A stretch of DNA of 64,000 nt from Streptomyces fragilis (GTDB lineage Bacteria; Actinomycetota; Actinomycetes; Streptomycetales; Streptomycetaceae), in assembly GCF_003112515.1 (NCBI RefSeq), contig NZ_BEVZ01000004.1, positions 682,001-746,000 on the forward strand. The letters run 5' to 3'. Shown here one piece after another: positions 46,141 through 55,708 of the stretch; position 1 is the first letter of the stretch; every line of letters begins with the position of its first letter. Under the pieces are notes generated by a model. It worked only from the letters and a program-made list of their open reading frames with translations, had not been told where the DNA came from and made no database searches. Both the position numbers and the translations under genes were made by a program.

Positions 46141-46360
46141 GCCTCGCCGGGGCGCGAGGGCCGAGCCAGGTCCTCGCCGGGCCGTGAGGCCTAGCCGGAC
46201 CAGGTCTTCGCGGGGCCGCGGGGCCTGAGCCGGGCCAGGTCCTCGCCGGGCCGTGAGGCCTAGCCGGACCAGGTCTTCGCGGGGCCGCGGGACCTAGCCG
46301 GACCAGGTCTTCGCGGGTCCGCGGGGCTCGGGCCGAGCCAGGTCCTCACCCGGCCGCGGG
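46141..46360. repeat. 34-35 bp tandem repeats after metB
   Basis: The stretch 46141-46628 has no gene. Its first part holds about six units opening CCTCGCCGGG or CTTCGCGGGG and closing CCAGGT, with a 69-bp higher-order period: 46165-46222 and 46234-46291 are identical over 58 bp. The array begins at the metB stop. Confidence 0.88.
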
Positions 46361-46495
46361 GCCCGGGCCGGGGGAACCGACGGTGCTTGCCCACCGGGTT
46401 CACCTGCCCCGCGCGGCTCCCGCACACGAGTCCACCGGGCCCGTCTCCCTCCGGGGGGCGGGCCCGTCGGGCTCAGGGGCACGGGGGCTCGGAAT

Positions 46496-46584
46496 CGCCG
46501 GGGTCGGACCCCGGAGGCTCAAGGCCGCCGGGCTCAGGCCCCGGAGGCTCAAAGCCCGCCGGGCTCAGGCCCCGGAGGCTCAAC
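46496..46584. repeat. 30-31 bp direct repeats upstream of the sigma-like gene's end
   Basis: Three units start at 46496, 46526 and 46557, each carrying CGCCGGG and ending CCCCGGAGGCTCAA; the second and third are nearly identical over 29 bp. They differ in sequence from the array at 46141-46360. The remaining bases between the arrays (46361-46495) are G+C-rich and show nothing I can name. Confidence 0.8.
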
Positions 46585-46628
46585 GGGGCGGCCGGGCGGC
46601 TCCCGGTGAAGACCGGCCCCGTGCCCCG

Positions 46629-47351
46629 CTACCCCCAGGCCCCCTGCCCGCGGAGGGCCACCGCGACGAGCACCCCCACCCCGAGCAGCACAGCCACCAC
46701 CCCCGCTCCCCGCACCACCCGCGACCGCCTCCGCAGCCGCCGGCCCTCCGCGAGGGCCCGCTCCGGCAGCCCCACCGGCGTCGCGGGCAACCGCACCGCT
46801 CCCAGAGCCCGCCGCGCCGCTGCCTCGCACTGCGGTCCGGTCCCGGCCGCGAACCCACTGGCCGCCCGTGTGGTCAGGGCCTCCACCCGACCCGGCGTGA
46901 GCCCCAGCAGCACCCCCGCGCGCTCGGGGTCGATCTCCTCGTGGAGCCGCAGCACCAGCACCAACCGGGCCAACGGCCGCAGCTCCGCCAACGGCGCGAG
47001 GTCACCGGCCGAACCGGGTGGGACAGCACCGCTCCGGTCGCCCCGGTCACGCCCGCTGCCCTGGCCACGCCACCCGTCCCGGACGCCCCGCCGGAAGCGA
47101 ATGCGCCGCAGGTACCCCCGCGTGAGCTCGGCCCGCGCCAGGTCGTACGGGTCCTCCCCGTCCATCCTCCGACCCCACCGGGCACAGGTCCGCGCCAGCG
47201 CCTCCGCCAGCAGCCGTCGCGCCGACGGGCAGTCCCGCGGATCCTCGGCGGTGAACAACGTGGCCGTGCGCAGCAGCCGTCCGCCGGACGCCGCGGCGAA
47301 GACCCGGAACTCCTCCTGGCCCCACCCTCCACCGACTCCGAGAGCCGTCAC
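46629..47351 (-). CDS. Sigma-factor-like protein with C-terminal membrane helix
   Basis: A 240-residue protein. Residues 10-80 resemble the start of SigE-type sigma factors (EEFRVFAAASGGRLLRTATL). Residues 120-170 resemble region 4 (LRPLARLVLVLRLHEEIDPERAGVLLGLTPGRVEAL), with a helix-turn-helix. Between them the region-2 DNA- and core-binding sequence is weak. A transmembrane helix closes the protein (about 213-234, VVRGAGVVAVLLGVGVLVAVAL). It may be a degenerate, membrane-tethered sigma or an anti-sigma-like regulator; I cannot decide. Very Arg-rich. Confidence 0.6.
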   Translation of the reverse strand: MTALGVGGGWGQEEFRVFAAASGGRLLRTATLFTAEDPRDCPSARRLLAEALARTCARWGRRMDGEDPYDLARAELTRGYLRRIRFRRGVRDGWRGQGSGRDRGDRSGAVPPGSAGDLAPLAELRPLARLVLVLRLHEEIDPERAGVLLGLTPGRVEALTTRAASGFAAGTGPQCEAAARRALGAVRLPATPVGLPERALAEGRRLRRRSRVVRGAGVVAVLLGVGVLVAVALRGQGAWG

Positions 47352-47445
47352 ATCCGCCCCCTCCCCCGGTCACCCGCCCCTCAGGCACCGCCCGTCCGCC
47401 CCCGCGGAGCCGCGGCCTCCGGGACCGCCGGGGCCCGCGGGGACC

Positions 47446-47997
47446 TCAGGACCCGGAAGGCTCCGCCGGCCCGCGCGCGCCGCCGAGGCCGCCCCCCGCC
47501 TGGCCCGCCATCCGTTCCGACAGCGCGTCGTTCATCCGCGTCAGCAGCCCGCAGAAGGAGTGCCGCTCCTCCTCCGACCAGTCCTCGGTCAGCTCCGCCA
47601 TCAGCTGCCGCCGGGACGCACGGACCTCCTCCAGCCGCGCCCGCCCGCGGGGCGACAGGTCGAGCACCACGGCGCGGCCGTCCTCCGGGTGCGAGGTCCG
47701 CCGGACCAGGCCGGCCTCGACCAGGGGCGCCACCTGGCGGGTGACCGTGGAGGAGTCGATGCCCATCCCGGCGGCCAGCGCCTTGACCCCCATCGGGCCT
47801 TCCTGTTCGAGACGGTTGAGAAGCAGGTACGCCGCACGGTCCATGGAGTCGCGCAGCCGTCCGACTGCCCCCAGCCGGGTCTGCTCGGCGCGGCGCGCGA
47901 ACAGGGCCATCTGGTACTGGAGCGACTCGAGGAGACCGTCGTCGTCGGTGGTCGTCACGTCCATCGACTCCATCGAGATGTCGGGTGCAGTGGGCAT
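47446..47997 (-). CDS. MarR-family transcriptional regulator
   Basis: A 183-residue winged-helix dimer. LTAYLL-type dimer helices, then GVKALAAGMGIDSSTVTRQVAPLVEAGLV as the recognition unit and HPEDGRAVVLDLSPRGRARLE as the wing are all present, with an acidic C-terminal helix (TEDWSEEERHSFCGLLTRMN). The start at 47997 has only a weak upstream GTGAG; ATGs at codons 9 and 12 are alternatives. It is divergent from ilvA; the inverted repeat at 48071-48134 lies between them. The ligand is unknown. Confidence 0.88.
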   Translation of the reverse strand: MPTAPDISMESMDVTTTDDDGLLESLQYQMALFARRAEQTRLGAVGRLRDSMDRAAYLLLNRLEQEGPMGVKALAAGMGIDSSTVTRQVAPLVEAGLVRRTSHPEDGRAVVLDLSPRGRARLEEVRASRRQLMAELTEDWSEEERHSFCGLLTRMNDALSERMAGQAGGGLGGARGPAEPSGS

Positions 47998-48070
47998 GGC
48001 CGGAAGCTCACTTCGATCTGGGCCGGTGATGGGGGACAGGCTACGCGGACTCGCACCGGTGCGTAATGAG

Positions 48071-48134
48071 CCTGTGGAAAACCTGTCCCCGCAGCGTCAG
48101 GCCCTGGGCACGACCGGCCACGGTTTTCCACAGG
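48071..48134. promoter_or_regulatory. 13-bp inverted repeat with two DnaA-box-like words
   Basis: CCTGTGGAAAACC (48071-48083) and GGTTTTCCACAGG (48122-48134) are perfect inverted copies 38 bp apart, in the marR-ilvA divergent region. Each contains TTTTCCACA, one mismatch from the classical DnaA box TTATCCACA. The right copy is 38 bp before the ilvA start. Confidence 0.6.
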
Positions 48135-48172
48135 GCAGGTGGCGCTCGAGTTCTCCCTGCGAGACTGGCCCC

Positions 48173-49402
48173 ATGAATCACCGCACATCCGCGGCTCCGT
48201 CCCCCGTCACGCTCGACGACGTACGCGGCGCCCAGAAGATGCTCTCCGGCATCGCGCGGGTCACCGGCCTGGAGGGCAGCAGGTACCTGTCCCGGCTGGT
48301 GGGCGCCCCGGTGCACCTGAAGTGCGAGAACCTGCAGCGCACCGGGTCGTTCAAGCTCCGCGGCGCCTACATCCGGATCGCCGGCCTGCTCCCCGAGGAG
48401 CGCGCGGCCGGCGTGGTGGCCGCCAGCGCGGGCAACCACGCGCAGGGCGTCGCCCTGGCCGCCTCGCTGCTCGGCGTGAAGGCGACGGTCTTCATGCCGA
48501 AGGGCGCCCCGCTGCCCAAGATCAGCGCGACCAGGGAGTACGGCGCGGAGGTCATACTCCACGGCCAGGTGGTCGACGAGACCATGGCCGCGGCGATCGC
48601 CCACGCCGAGGAGACCGGTGCGGTCTTCATCCACCCCTTCGACCACCCCGACGTGATCACGGGGCAGGGCACGGTCGGGCTGGAGATCCTCGAACAGTGC
48701 CCCGAGGTCCGCACCATCGTGGTGGGTGTCGGCGGCGGCGGTCTGGCCGCCGGGATCGCGGTCGCGGTGAAGTCCCTGCGCCCGGACGTCAGGATCGTGG
48801 GCGTGCAGGCCGAGGGCGCGGCCGCCTACCCGCCCTCGCTGGCGGCGGGCCACCCGGTGGCGGTGCCCCGGCCGGTGACGATGGCCGACGGCATCAAGGT
48901 GGGCCGGCCGGGCGAGGTGCCGTTCGCCCTGGTCAGCGAGCTCGTCGACGAGGTGCGCACGGTCGGCGAGGATCAGTTGTCGGCTGCGCTGCTGCACTGC
49001 CTGGAGCGCGCGAAGCTGGTGGTGGAGCCGGCCGGCGCCAGCCCGGTCGCGGCCCTGCTGGCCGACCCGCGGTCGTTCCGGGGCCCGGTGGTGGCGGTCC
49101 TGTCCGGCGGCAACGTGGACCCGGTGCTGCTCCAGGGCGTCCTGCGGCACGGCATGACGGTGCAGGGCCGCTACTTCGCGGTCCGCGTCCGCCTCGACGA
49201 CCGTCCGGGCTCCCTCGCCACCCTCCTGTCGGTCCTCTCCGAGATGGACGCCAACGTCCTCGACGTCAGTCACCGCCGGACCGCCCCGCGCCTGGGCCCC
49301 ACCGAGGCGGAGGTGGAGGTCCACCTGGAGACCAAGGGTCCCGAGCACTGCGCCGAGGTGCACCGGGCGCTGCGCGCCGCGGGCTACGCCATAGCGGACT
49401 GA
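48173..49402 (+). CDS. ilvA: Threonine ammonia-lyase
   Basis: A 409-residue PLP enzyme turning threonine into 2-oxobutyrate. PLP Lys61 lies in RTGSFKLRGAY, the phosphate-binding Gly loop is VGVGGGGLAAG, and ASAGNHAQGVALAASLLG is the substrate Asn loop. Residues about 335-405 form an ACT domain (VRLDDRPGSLATLLSVLSEM), as in the shorter, catabolic or CimA-like single-ACT type, so the role may be biosynthetic (isoleucine) or catabolic. The ATG starts the conserved sequence; no good Shine-Dalgarno is present. Confidence 0.92.
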   Translation: MNHRTSAAPSPVTLDDVRGAQKMLSGIARVTGLEGSRYLSRLVGAPVHLKCENLQRTGSFKLRGAYIRIAGLLPEERAAGVVAASAGNHAQGVALAASLLGVKATVFMPKGAPLPKISATREYGAEVILHGQVVDETMAAAIAHAEETGAVFIHPFDHPDVITGQGTVGLEILEQCPEVRTIVVGVGGGGLAAGIAVAVKSLRPDVRIVGVQAEGAAAYPPSLAAGHPVAVPRPVTMADGIKVGRPGEVPFALVSELVDEVRTVGEDQLSAALLHCLERAKLVVEPAGASPVAALLADPRSFRGPVVAVLSGGNVDPVLLQGVLRHGMTVQGRYFAVRVRLDDRPGSLATLLSVLSEMDANVLDVSHRRTAPRLGPTEAEVEVHLETKGPEHCAEVHRALRAAGYAIAD

Positions 49403-49568
49403 CCCGGTCTCCCGGCCCGCGCGGACCGCGCGGCCGGACCGCCCCAACCGCCGGCCTGCCCGCCCGGCCGGACCGACTCGCCCCCGGACCGGGCACCGGG
49501 CGGGCGCCGGGCCGCCCAGGTCACCCCCACATTGGCCCCACCCCCACCCCGTCTGGTTCGCTGGTGGC

Positions 49569-50693
49569 ATGGAATTCATCTGGGTGCTCTTCGCCGTCGC
49601 CTTCCTCGGCTTCGTCGTCGCGTCGATCTACCGCCGCAGGAACGCCGGCGGCATCGCCCTGGCACGCCCGGGCGACCCCGACGCGGCCGACCCGGCGGCG
49701 TACGGGTTCCTCCGCCAGGAGGACCTGGACGTCCGGCTGCCCGGCCCGGACCAGGACCTGACCGACGTCCTGGACCTGGTGCAGCGCACCCAGGACTACC
49801 GGGCCGCGGCCCAGCTGCTGGCCGGTACAGAGAAGGAGGGCGAGGCCCGCTGGCAGCGCGTGCAGGCCTTCGCGGGCGCGGCCTCGCTGGAGCTCGCCCA
49901 CAAGCCGGCCGGCGACCCGTCGCAGACGCCCGGCGGCCAGTGGCTGCGCGTGTGGCGCACCGAGCAGCCCAAGGACGCGGGCGGCGCGGCCGTGCACGCG
50001 GAGTTCCTGGTCCAGCAGGCCTGGCGCACCTCCACGCCCGGCAGCGACGAGTTCCGGATCATCATGGAGGAGGCCAGGGAGGCCTGCGGCCAGGCCGCGC
50101 TGCTCGCCCCCGGCGACCCCGTCCCGTACCTCACCGAGCTGTCGGTGGCCCGCGGGCTCGGCTACTCCCGTGAGGAGTTCGAGCAGCTCTGGCTCAAGGT
50201 CCTGGACCGCGCCCCGCACCACATGGGCGCCCACCTCGCCGCCCTGCACTACTGGTGCGAGAAGTGGTACGGCTCCCGTGAACTGGCCTACTCCTTCGCC
50301 GAATCGGCGGCCGCCCGGGCCCCCGAGGGCTCGCTCCTGTCCGCGCTCCCCCTGTTCGCCGTCTTCGAGCACCTGCAGGAACTGACCCTGGTGGCGAGCC
50401 TGTACGAGAGCGAGGTCGTCACCAAGGCGATGCACGGCGCGCTGTACGCGGCGGGCCGCGCCCGGCCCGACGACGCGGTCCTCCCGCACGTGCGTCACCT
50501 GCTGATCTGGTTCCTGGTGAACGCCTCCCGCTGGTCGGAGGCGATGGGCCAGCTGATCCACGTGGACGGCCACGTGGGCGCGCTGCCCTGGACGCTCAGC
50601 CAGGACCCGGCCGCCGAGTACGCCGTCTACCGTGCCCTCGCCGTGGCCGGCTTCGAGGCCAACGGCGGCACCCCGGCGTCGCTCCTGCACTGA
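49569..50693 (+). CDS. Membrane-anchored protein, paralogue A of the M48 cluster
   Basis: A 374-residue protein of unknown function. One N-terminal helix (about 3-21, FIWVLFAVAFLGFVVASIY) is followed by a cytoplasmic, mostly helical region that resembles TPR-like solenoids. It shares APHHMGAHLAALHYWCEKW and the later VDGHVGALPWT with the protein encoded at 52607-53758 ([19 protein letters not shown] and [11 protein letters not shown]), so the two are paralogues. It lies 270 bp before the M48 protease gene with a hairpin between, so it may be a separate transcript. Confidence 0.75.
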   Translation: MEFIWVLFAVAFLGFVVASIYRRRNAGGIALARPGDPDAADPAAYGFLRQEDLDVRLPGPDQDLTDVLDLVQRTQDYRAAAQLLAGTEKEGEARWQRVQAFAGAASLELAHKPAGDPSQTPGGQWLRVWRTEQPKDAGGAAVHAEFLVQQAWRTSTPGSDEFRIIMEEAREACGQAALLAPGDPVPYLTELSVARGLGYSREEFEQLWLKVLDRAPHHMGAHLAALHYWCEKWYGSRELAYSFAESAAARAPEGSLLSALPLFAVFEHLQELTLVASLYESEVVTKAMHGALYAAGRARPDDAVLPHVRHLLIWFLVNASRWSEAMGQLIHVDGHVGALPWTLSQDPAAEYAVYRALAVAGFEANGGTPASLLH

Positions 50694-50807
50694 CCGCAGC
50701 GCCGCCCCGGGCACTCCGGAGGCACCGGGCCGACCGGCGGTGCCACGGCACCGGCACCCGTCCGTCGCCCAGGTCGCCGTCCGTCGCCCACAGGTTGCCG
50801 TCCACCG

Positions 50808-50844
50808 CCGCCGCCCCGAACACCTTTGCGGTTCGGGGCGGCGG
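50808..50844 (+). terminator. 13-bp hairpin between paralogue A and the protease
   Basis: CCGCCGCCCCGAA pairs perfectly with TTCGGGGCGGCGG around an 11-nt loop, 115 bp after the paralogue A stop. It probably ends that transcript. The right arm follows directly on the -35 box of the next promoter candidate. Confidence 0.7.
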
Positions 50845-50855
50845 TGCGTCATAAT
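50826..50855 (+). promoter_or_regulatory. Promoter candidate for the M48 gene
   Basis: TTGCGG (50826-50831), an 18-bp spacer and CATAAT (50850-50855) fit a vegetative Streptomyces promoter. It would give a leader of about 100 nt before the ATG at 50964. Confidence 0.55.
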
Positions 50856-50963
50856 CCGCATCCCCCACACGGCCCCGGCCGCGCCTTGTCATGCCCTTTT
50901 CCAGCCGCTTTTCCCCTTTGCTCCTCCTCGTTGCCCTCTTCCAGTGATGTGTAGGGAAGCTCC

Positions 50964-52607
50964 ATGAGTTCCACACTGCGGGCCGTCCGCGCCCTGATCC
51001 TGCTCGCGGGATTCCAGTTGCTCAGCCTGGTCCTGCTCGGCGTCCTGGCGGCCATCGACTGGGCGGCGGTCTACGCCCCCAGCAGCGTGACCACCAAGGT
51101 CTGGCTGGTCTCGGTCGTGCTCGCGGTTCCCGTGGTCCGAGGCATGTTCATGCTCCGCCTGCCGGACATCGAGGAACCCCCGGGCGTCCCGCTCACCGAG
51201 GAGGCCGAGCCCCGGCTGTGGGCCATGGTCCGCGAACTGGCCGCCGCCGCCGGGACCCGTGCCCCGGACACCATCATCCTGACCGCCGAGGTCAACGCGT
51301 CCGTGATGGAGCGCCCCCGGCTCGGTGGCCTGCTCCCCGGCCGCCGCAGCCTCCACCTCGGCCTGCCGCTGCTCACCGGCCTGAGCGAGGCCCAGTTCCG
51401 CTCGGTGCTCGCCCACGAGTACGGCCATTACATCGGCGGCGACACCCGCCTCGGCCCGATCGTGGCCCGCGGCCGCCTGCAGATCCGGCGCACCATCGCC
51501 CACTTCCACGAGAAGGCCGACAAGAAGGTCGCCCAGGAGCGCGCCGAGCAGGAGAAGAAGTCCGCCCGCCGGGTCGCCAAGGGCAAGAAGGCCAAGGAGG
51601 TCGACACCACCGGTGCCGGCGCCACCTACCGGGCCATGGCGAAGATCTACACCTGGTACGGCACGTTCTTCCTGCGCGCCTCGCAGTCCACCGCCCGTGC
51701 CGAGGAGTTCGCCGCGGACCGCTCCGCCGCCCGCCTGGCCGGCCGCGACGCCACCGCCTCCGCCCTGCGCGAGATCCCGGTGCTGTCCTCCGCCTACGAC
51801 TTCTACCTCGAGTCGTACGCCACCCTGGGCCTGGACGCCCGCACCATGCCTCCGCACGGCGCCTTCTTCGGCGGCTTCGGCGACCTGCTGACCGCCCGCG
51901 AGCTGCAGCTCGCCGACATGCGCGCCGAGCTTCCCGTGCAGCAGCTCTCCCCGTACGACTCCCACCCGCCGATCGGCGAGCGCGTGCGCGCCGTCGAGGC
52001 CCTGCCGGACGACGGCCGCGCCGACGACGGCCGCGGCTCCGCCCTCGGCCTGTTCACCGACCCGCGCGCCCTGGCCGCCGCGCTGGAGCCCGCCGTCCTC
52101 GCCGAGGAACTCCTGGGCTTCCGCCGCGCCGAGGACTGGCCGGACGTCCTGCGCTCCGGCATGACGGCCCGCCTCGGCGAGCTCGACACCCCGCTGCACC
52201 GGGCCCTCGCCGTCTACACCAAGTCGGCGGCGACCCTGCCCGCCCTCCTCCAGGTGATCGACGAGGGCCACCTCTGGCAGCTGGCCCGTCGCCTCCCCCT
52301 CTCCGAGGAGGCGTCCGCCGCCCAGGGGCGCGCCTTCCGCGAGTTCGTCCGCCCCTCGCTCGAAGGCATCCTGCGCACCTGGGTGATCTCCGAGCTGAGC
52401 AAGCAGGGCCTGCTGGACTGGGAGTTCTCCTGGACGCAGGCGGCCACCGTGGTCCTGCCCGGCGGCGACCCGGAGGCGGCGGGAGAGGCGCTCGACGCCG
52501 CCGTCACCGCCGCGCTCGCCGACGTGCCCGACACCGCGCCGCTGCGCGCCCTGCTCCCCCCGACGCCCGCCGAGACGGGCACCGGCACCGACATCGAAAG
52601 CGTGTGA
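50964..52607 (+). CDS. Membrane M48-family metalloprotease
   Basis: A 547-residue membrane zinc protease. Two helices at about 8-32 and 42-62 anchor it. The zinc motif is HEYGH at 151-155 and the third ligand lies in AEEFAADRSA (Glu248, Asp252). A Lys/Ala-rich coil at about 178-210 sits between them. The C-terminal 250 residues are helical and family-specific. It resembles Ste24/HtpX-type enzymes that cut membrane or misfolded proteins. The gene overlaps the start of paralogue B by one base (TGATG), so the protease and that protein are made together. Substrates are unknown. Confidence 0.88.
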   Translation: MSSTLRAVRALILLAGFQLLSLVLLGVLAAIDWAAVYAPSSVTTKVWLVSVVLAVPVVRGMFMLRLPDIEEPPGVPLTEEAEPRLWAMVRELAAAAGTRAPDTIILTAEVNASVMERPRLGGLLPGRRSLHLGLPLLTGLSEAQFRSVLAHEYGHYIGGDTRLGPIVARGRLQIRRTIAHFHEKADKKVAQERAEQEKKSARRVAKGKKAKEVDTTGAGATYRAMAKIYTWYGTFFLRASQSTARAEEFAADRSAARLAGRDATASALREIPVLSSAYDFYLESYATLGLDARTMPPHGAFFGGFGDLLTARELQLADMRAELPVQQLSPYDSHPPIGERVRAVEALPDDGRADDGRGSALGLFTDPRALAAALEPAVLAEELLGFRRAEDWPDVLRSGMTARLGELDTPLHRALAVYTKSAATLPALLQVIDEGHLWQLARRLPLSEEASAAQGRAFREFVRPSLEGILRTWVISELSKQGLLDWEFSWTQAATVVLPGGDPEAAGEALDAAVTAALADVPDTAPLRALLPPTPAETGTGTDIESV

Positions 52608-53758
52608 TGACCGTACTGCTCTGGATCCTCGGGATCCTCGCCCTGCCCGTGGTCGCCTTCGGCCTCTACCTCGGGTTCGTCTTCGTCAAGACATTCATCA
52701 AGCACGACCCCGACGCGCCCGACGAGAACGCGGGCGCGGAGGCGGCCGCGAAGCTCGGACTGCTCCCCGCCGGCCGCCTCGACCTGGACCGGCCGGGCGC
52801 CGCGGACCCCGCCGCCGAGGCCGTCCTGCAGGCCGTCCGGCGCGGTGACTGGGAGGCCGGTGCCCGGTTCCTGGCCGAGGCGGGCCGGGACTGGGAGGAG
52901 CGCGGCCGACGGGTGAGCATCCTCGGCCACGAGGCCGCCAAGGAGGACGCCTGGCTGCTGGCCTGGCGCGCGGCCCGCCCCGGCGACGCGGACGCCGCGC
53001 TGGTCAACGCGGAGTCGATGATCTACCTGGCCTGGGAGATCCGGGGCAGCATGCAGGCCAAGAACACCACCCGCGAGCAGTTCGACGGCTTCCACCGGGT
53101 GCTCGCCCAGGCCCGGGAGGCCTGCGCGGAGGCCCAGGCGCTGGGCGGGGACGACCCGAACCCGTACGTGGTGGAGATGCCGCTGGCGATGGGCCTCGGC
53201 TACTCCCACAAGGACTTCAACGACCTGTGGGACCAGGCCGTCGAGCGCGCCCCGCACCATCTGGGCGCCCACCAGTCCGCGCTGCAGTACTGGTGCGCCA
53301 AGTGGCGCGGCTCCCACGAGCTGGCCCTCTCCTTCGCCCGCGAGGCCGCGGCCAAGGGCGCCCCCGGCCAGCTGCTGACGCTGGTCCTGCTGGAGGCCCA
53401 CTTCGAGTTCGAGTTCGCCCACAAGGACCTCGACGAGGACGAGTACTACAAGCGCCCCGAGCTGATGAAGGCGGTCGACGCCGCCCTCCTCGACCTCGCC
53501 GCCGCCGCTGCCGAGGCCGGCGACCCGAAGGCCCGGCGTCTGCTGCCGATGCGGCACATGCTGGCGTACATGCTGTACTGGCAGGACCGGTACGAGGCCG
53601 CGATGGAGCAGTTCAAGCTGATCGACGGCCACATCGGCACCGCCCCGTGGACCTACCTGGCCGGCAAGCCGCGCTTCGCCGAGCGGTACACCGCGATCCG
53701 CGACTTCACCGCCGTCCGCGTCCTGGAGGCGGCGGAGGCCCACACCGCCACCGCCTGA
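52607..53758 (+). CDS. Membrane-anchored protein, paralogue B of the M48 cluster
   Basis: A 383-residue protein with one N-terminal helix (about 2-26, [21 protein letters not shown]), then an Ala-rich helical cytoplasmic region resembling TPR-like solenoids. Motifs shared with paralogue A are given under that gene; here [18 protein letters not shown] matches GLGYSREEFEQLWLKVLD as well. Its ATG overlaps the protease stop. This strongly suggests a partner of the protease, such as a regulator or substrate adaptor. Function unknown. Confidence 0.75.
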   Translation: MTVLLWILGILALPVVAFGLYLGFVFVKTFIKHDPDAPDENAGAEAAAKLGLLPAGRLDLDRPGAADPAAEAVLQAVRRGDWEAGARFLAEAGRDWEERGRRVSILGHEAAKEDAWLLAWRAARPGDADAALVNAESMIYLAWEIRGSMQAKNTTREQFDGFHRVLAQAREACAEAQALGGDDPNPYVVEMPLAMGLGYSHKDFNDLWDQAVERAPHHLGAHQSALQYWCAKWRGSHELALSFAREAAAKGAPGQLLTLVLLEAHFEFEFAHKDLDEDEYYKRPELMKAVDAALLDLAAAAAEAGDPKARRLLPMRHMLAYMLYWQDRYEAAMEQFKLIDGHIGTAPWTYLAGKPRFAERYTAIRDFTAVRVLEAAEAHTATA

Positions 53759-53777
53759 CCCGGCCGCTCCCGCGGCA

Positions 53778-53810
53778 CGGCCCCGTCCTCCACCCCGGCG
53801 GACGGGGCCG
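53778..53810 (+). terminator. Terminator after the M48 cluster
   Basis: CGGCCCCGTCC and GGACGGGGCCG form a perfect 11-bp stem with an 11-nt loop, followed by CGCCGTTTCC. It is 19 bp past the stop of paralogue B. Confidence 0.8.
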
Positions 53811-53922
53811 CGCCGTTTCCAGGGCGGGACGAGGAATCCCCGGCCCGTCCCACGCGTTGTACCGGCGCACCCCTCCGGCGGGCCGCTGGCCCACCGACCC
53901 CCACCCGACCCGGGAGGACCCC

Positions 53923-54606
<684 letters not shown>

Positions 54607-54628
54607 GAGGCGCCGCGTCGCCCCTCCG

Positions 54629-55708
54629 TCACCGTCGTGCCGGCGTCCCAAGGCCCGTCGGCACGGGCGCGGGCACGGCCATGCCCTCGCCCTCACCGGG
54701 GAGACGGGCCTGGTCGGCCCGGGCCAGGCACTCCGGGCACCGTTCCGGATCCGACCCCCGGTAGCCGCGGTCACAGTCCTCGCAGTTGCGCAGCGGGTGC
54801 CGCTCCGGCAGCCGCTCGACGACGGCGGAGGGACGCCGGGGCAGCGGCGGGGGCAGATCGGCGTTCAGCCGGTACGCGACGAAAGCCGCAGGCCGCCGCA
54901 GCCCTTCCTCCGGGAGCCCCGTGAACAGGGCTCGCCGCACCTCCCCGCAGGTGACGTCACGCTCCAGCCAGGCCACCACCCCGGGCGTGAGGTGTTCGAT
55001 CTCGCCCGAGGAGAACCGGAGCTCGGACACGTAGGACCTCAGCCCGGTGAGCAGCTCGACGGCCCGTCGCACCAGGTCCGGTCGGGACAGCCACGGCTGC
55101 GGCACGGGCGGCAAGGGCTTGCGCTCCTTCGCACCGCATTGCCCGGGGGGCGGCACGGTCCGCGACTGCGCGGGCGCGGACGCGGGCTGCGGCTCGGCGG
55201 CACTCGGCCCCCAGACCGGCGGAGCCTCCGCCGTGCCGGTCGCGGCGACCCTCGCATCGGCGGTCGTGGCAGCCTCGACCGCCCGGGGACGGCGCGACGA
55301 CGCGGGCCGGTTCTCCCCCGCCCCCTCCTCGCGGACCTCCGCCCTCTCGCCGCGGGCCGCGGCCTCCGGGTTGTTGCAGAACACGGTCCGCGTGAGGATC
55401 CGGCCTCCCGCGCCACGGATCTTCTCCCGCCGCAGGTAGCCGTGCTCCACCAGCTCCCTCAACGCGGCAGCGATGCGCAGCGCGCCCTCGGGCCAGCGCT
55501 TGGCCAAGGTCTTGATGCCGATGGGCGAACCCGGTGGCAGCGACTGGATGTGCACCGCCAGCCCGACTGCCGTCAACGACAGCGACCGGTGCTGGGCGAC
55601 GTGATTGCCCACGACGGTGAACTGCTTGGCGTGCCGGTGGATCTCCTGCACCACGCCGCCGCACCGGGCGGCGTCAAGAACGCGCCCGCTAAGATGCCCT
55701 TTACCCAT
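54629..55708 (-). CDS. Winged-helix DNA-binding protein with C-terminal zinc motif
   Basis: A 359-residue protein of a type found in several copies in Streptomyces genomes. Residues 1-115 hold the conserved HAKQFTVVGNHVAQH and LSLTAVGLAVHIQSLPPG and a winged helix (IGIKTLAKRWPEGALRIAAAL, then RELVEHGYLRREKIRG). A Pro/Ala-rich linker leads to a helical part and a C-terminal CEDCDRGYRGSDPERCPEC zinc site. It is likely a DNA-binding regulator; its target is unknown. It lies between msrA and a predicted nuclease. Confidence 0.75.
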   Translation of the reverse strand: MGKGHLSGRVLDAARCGGVVQEIHRHAKQFTVVGNHVAQHRSLSLTAVGLAVHIQSLPPGSPIGIKTLAKRWPEGALRIAAALRELVEHGYLRREKIRGAGGRILTRTVFCNNPEAAARGERAEVREEGAGENRPASSRRPRAVEAATTADARVAATGTAEAPPVWGPSAAEPQPASAPAQSRTVPPPGQCGAKERKPLPPVPQPWLSRPDLVRRAVELLTGLRSYVSELRFSSGEIEHLTPGVVAWLERDVTCGEVRRALFTGLPEEGLRRPAAFVAYRLNADLPPPLPRRPSAVVERLPERHPLRNCEDCDRGYRGSDPERCPECLARADQARLPGEGEGMAVPAPVPTGLGTPARR

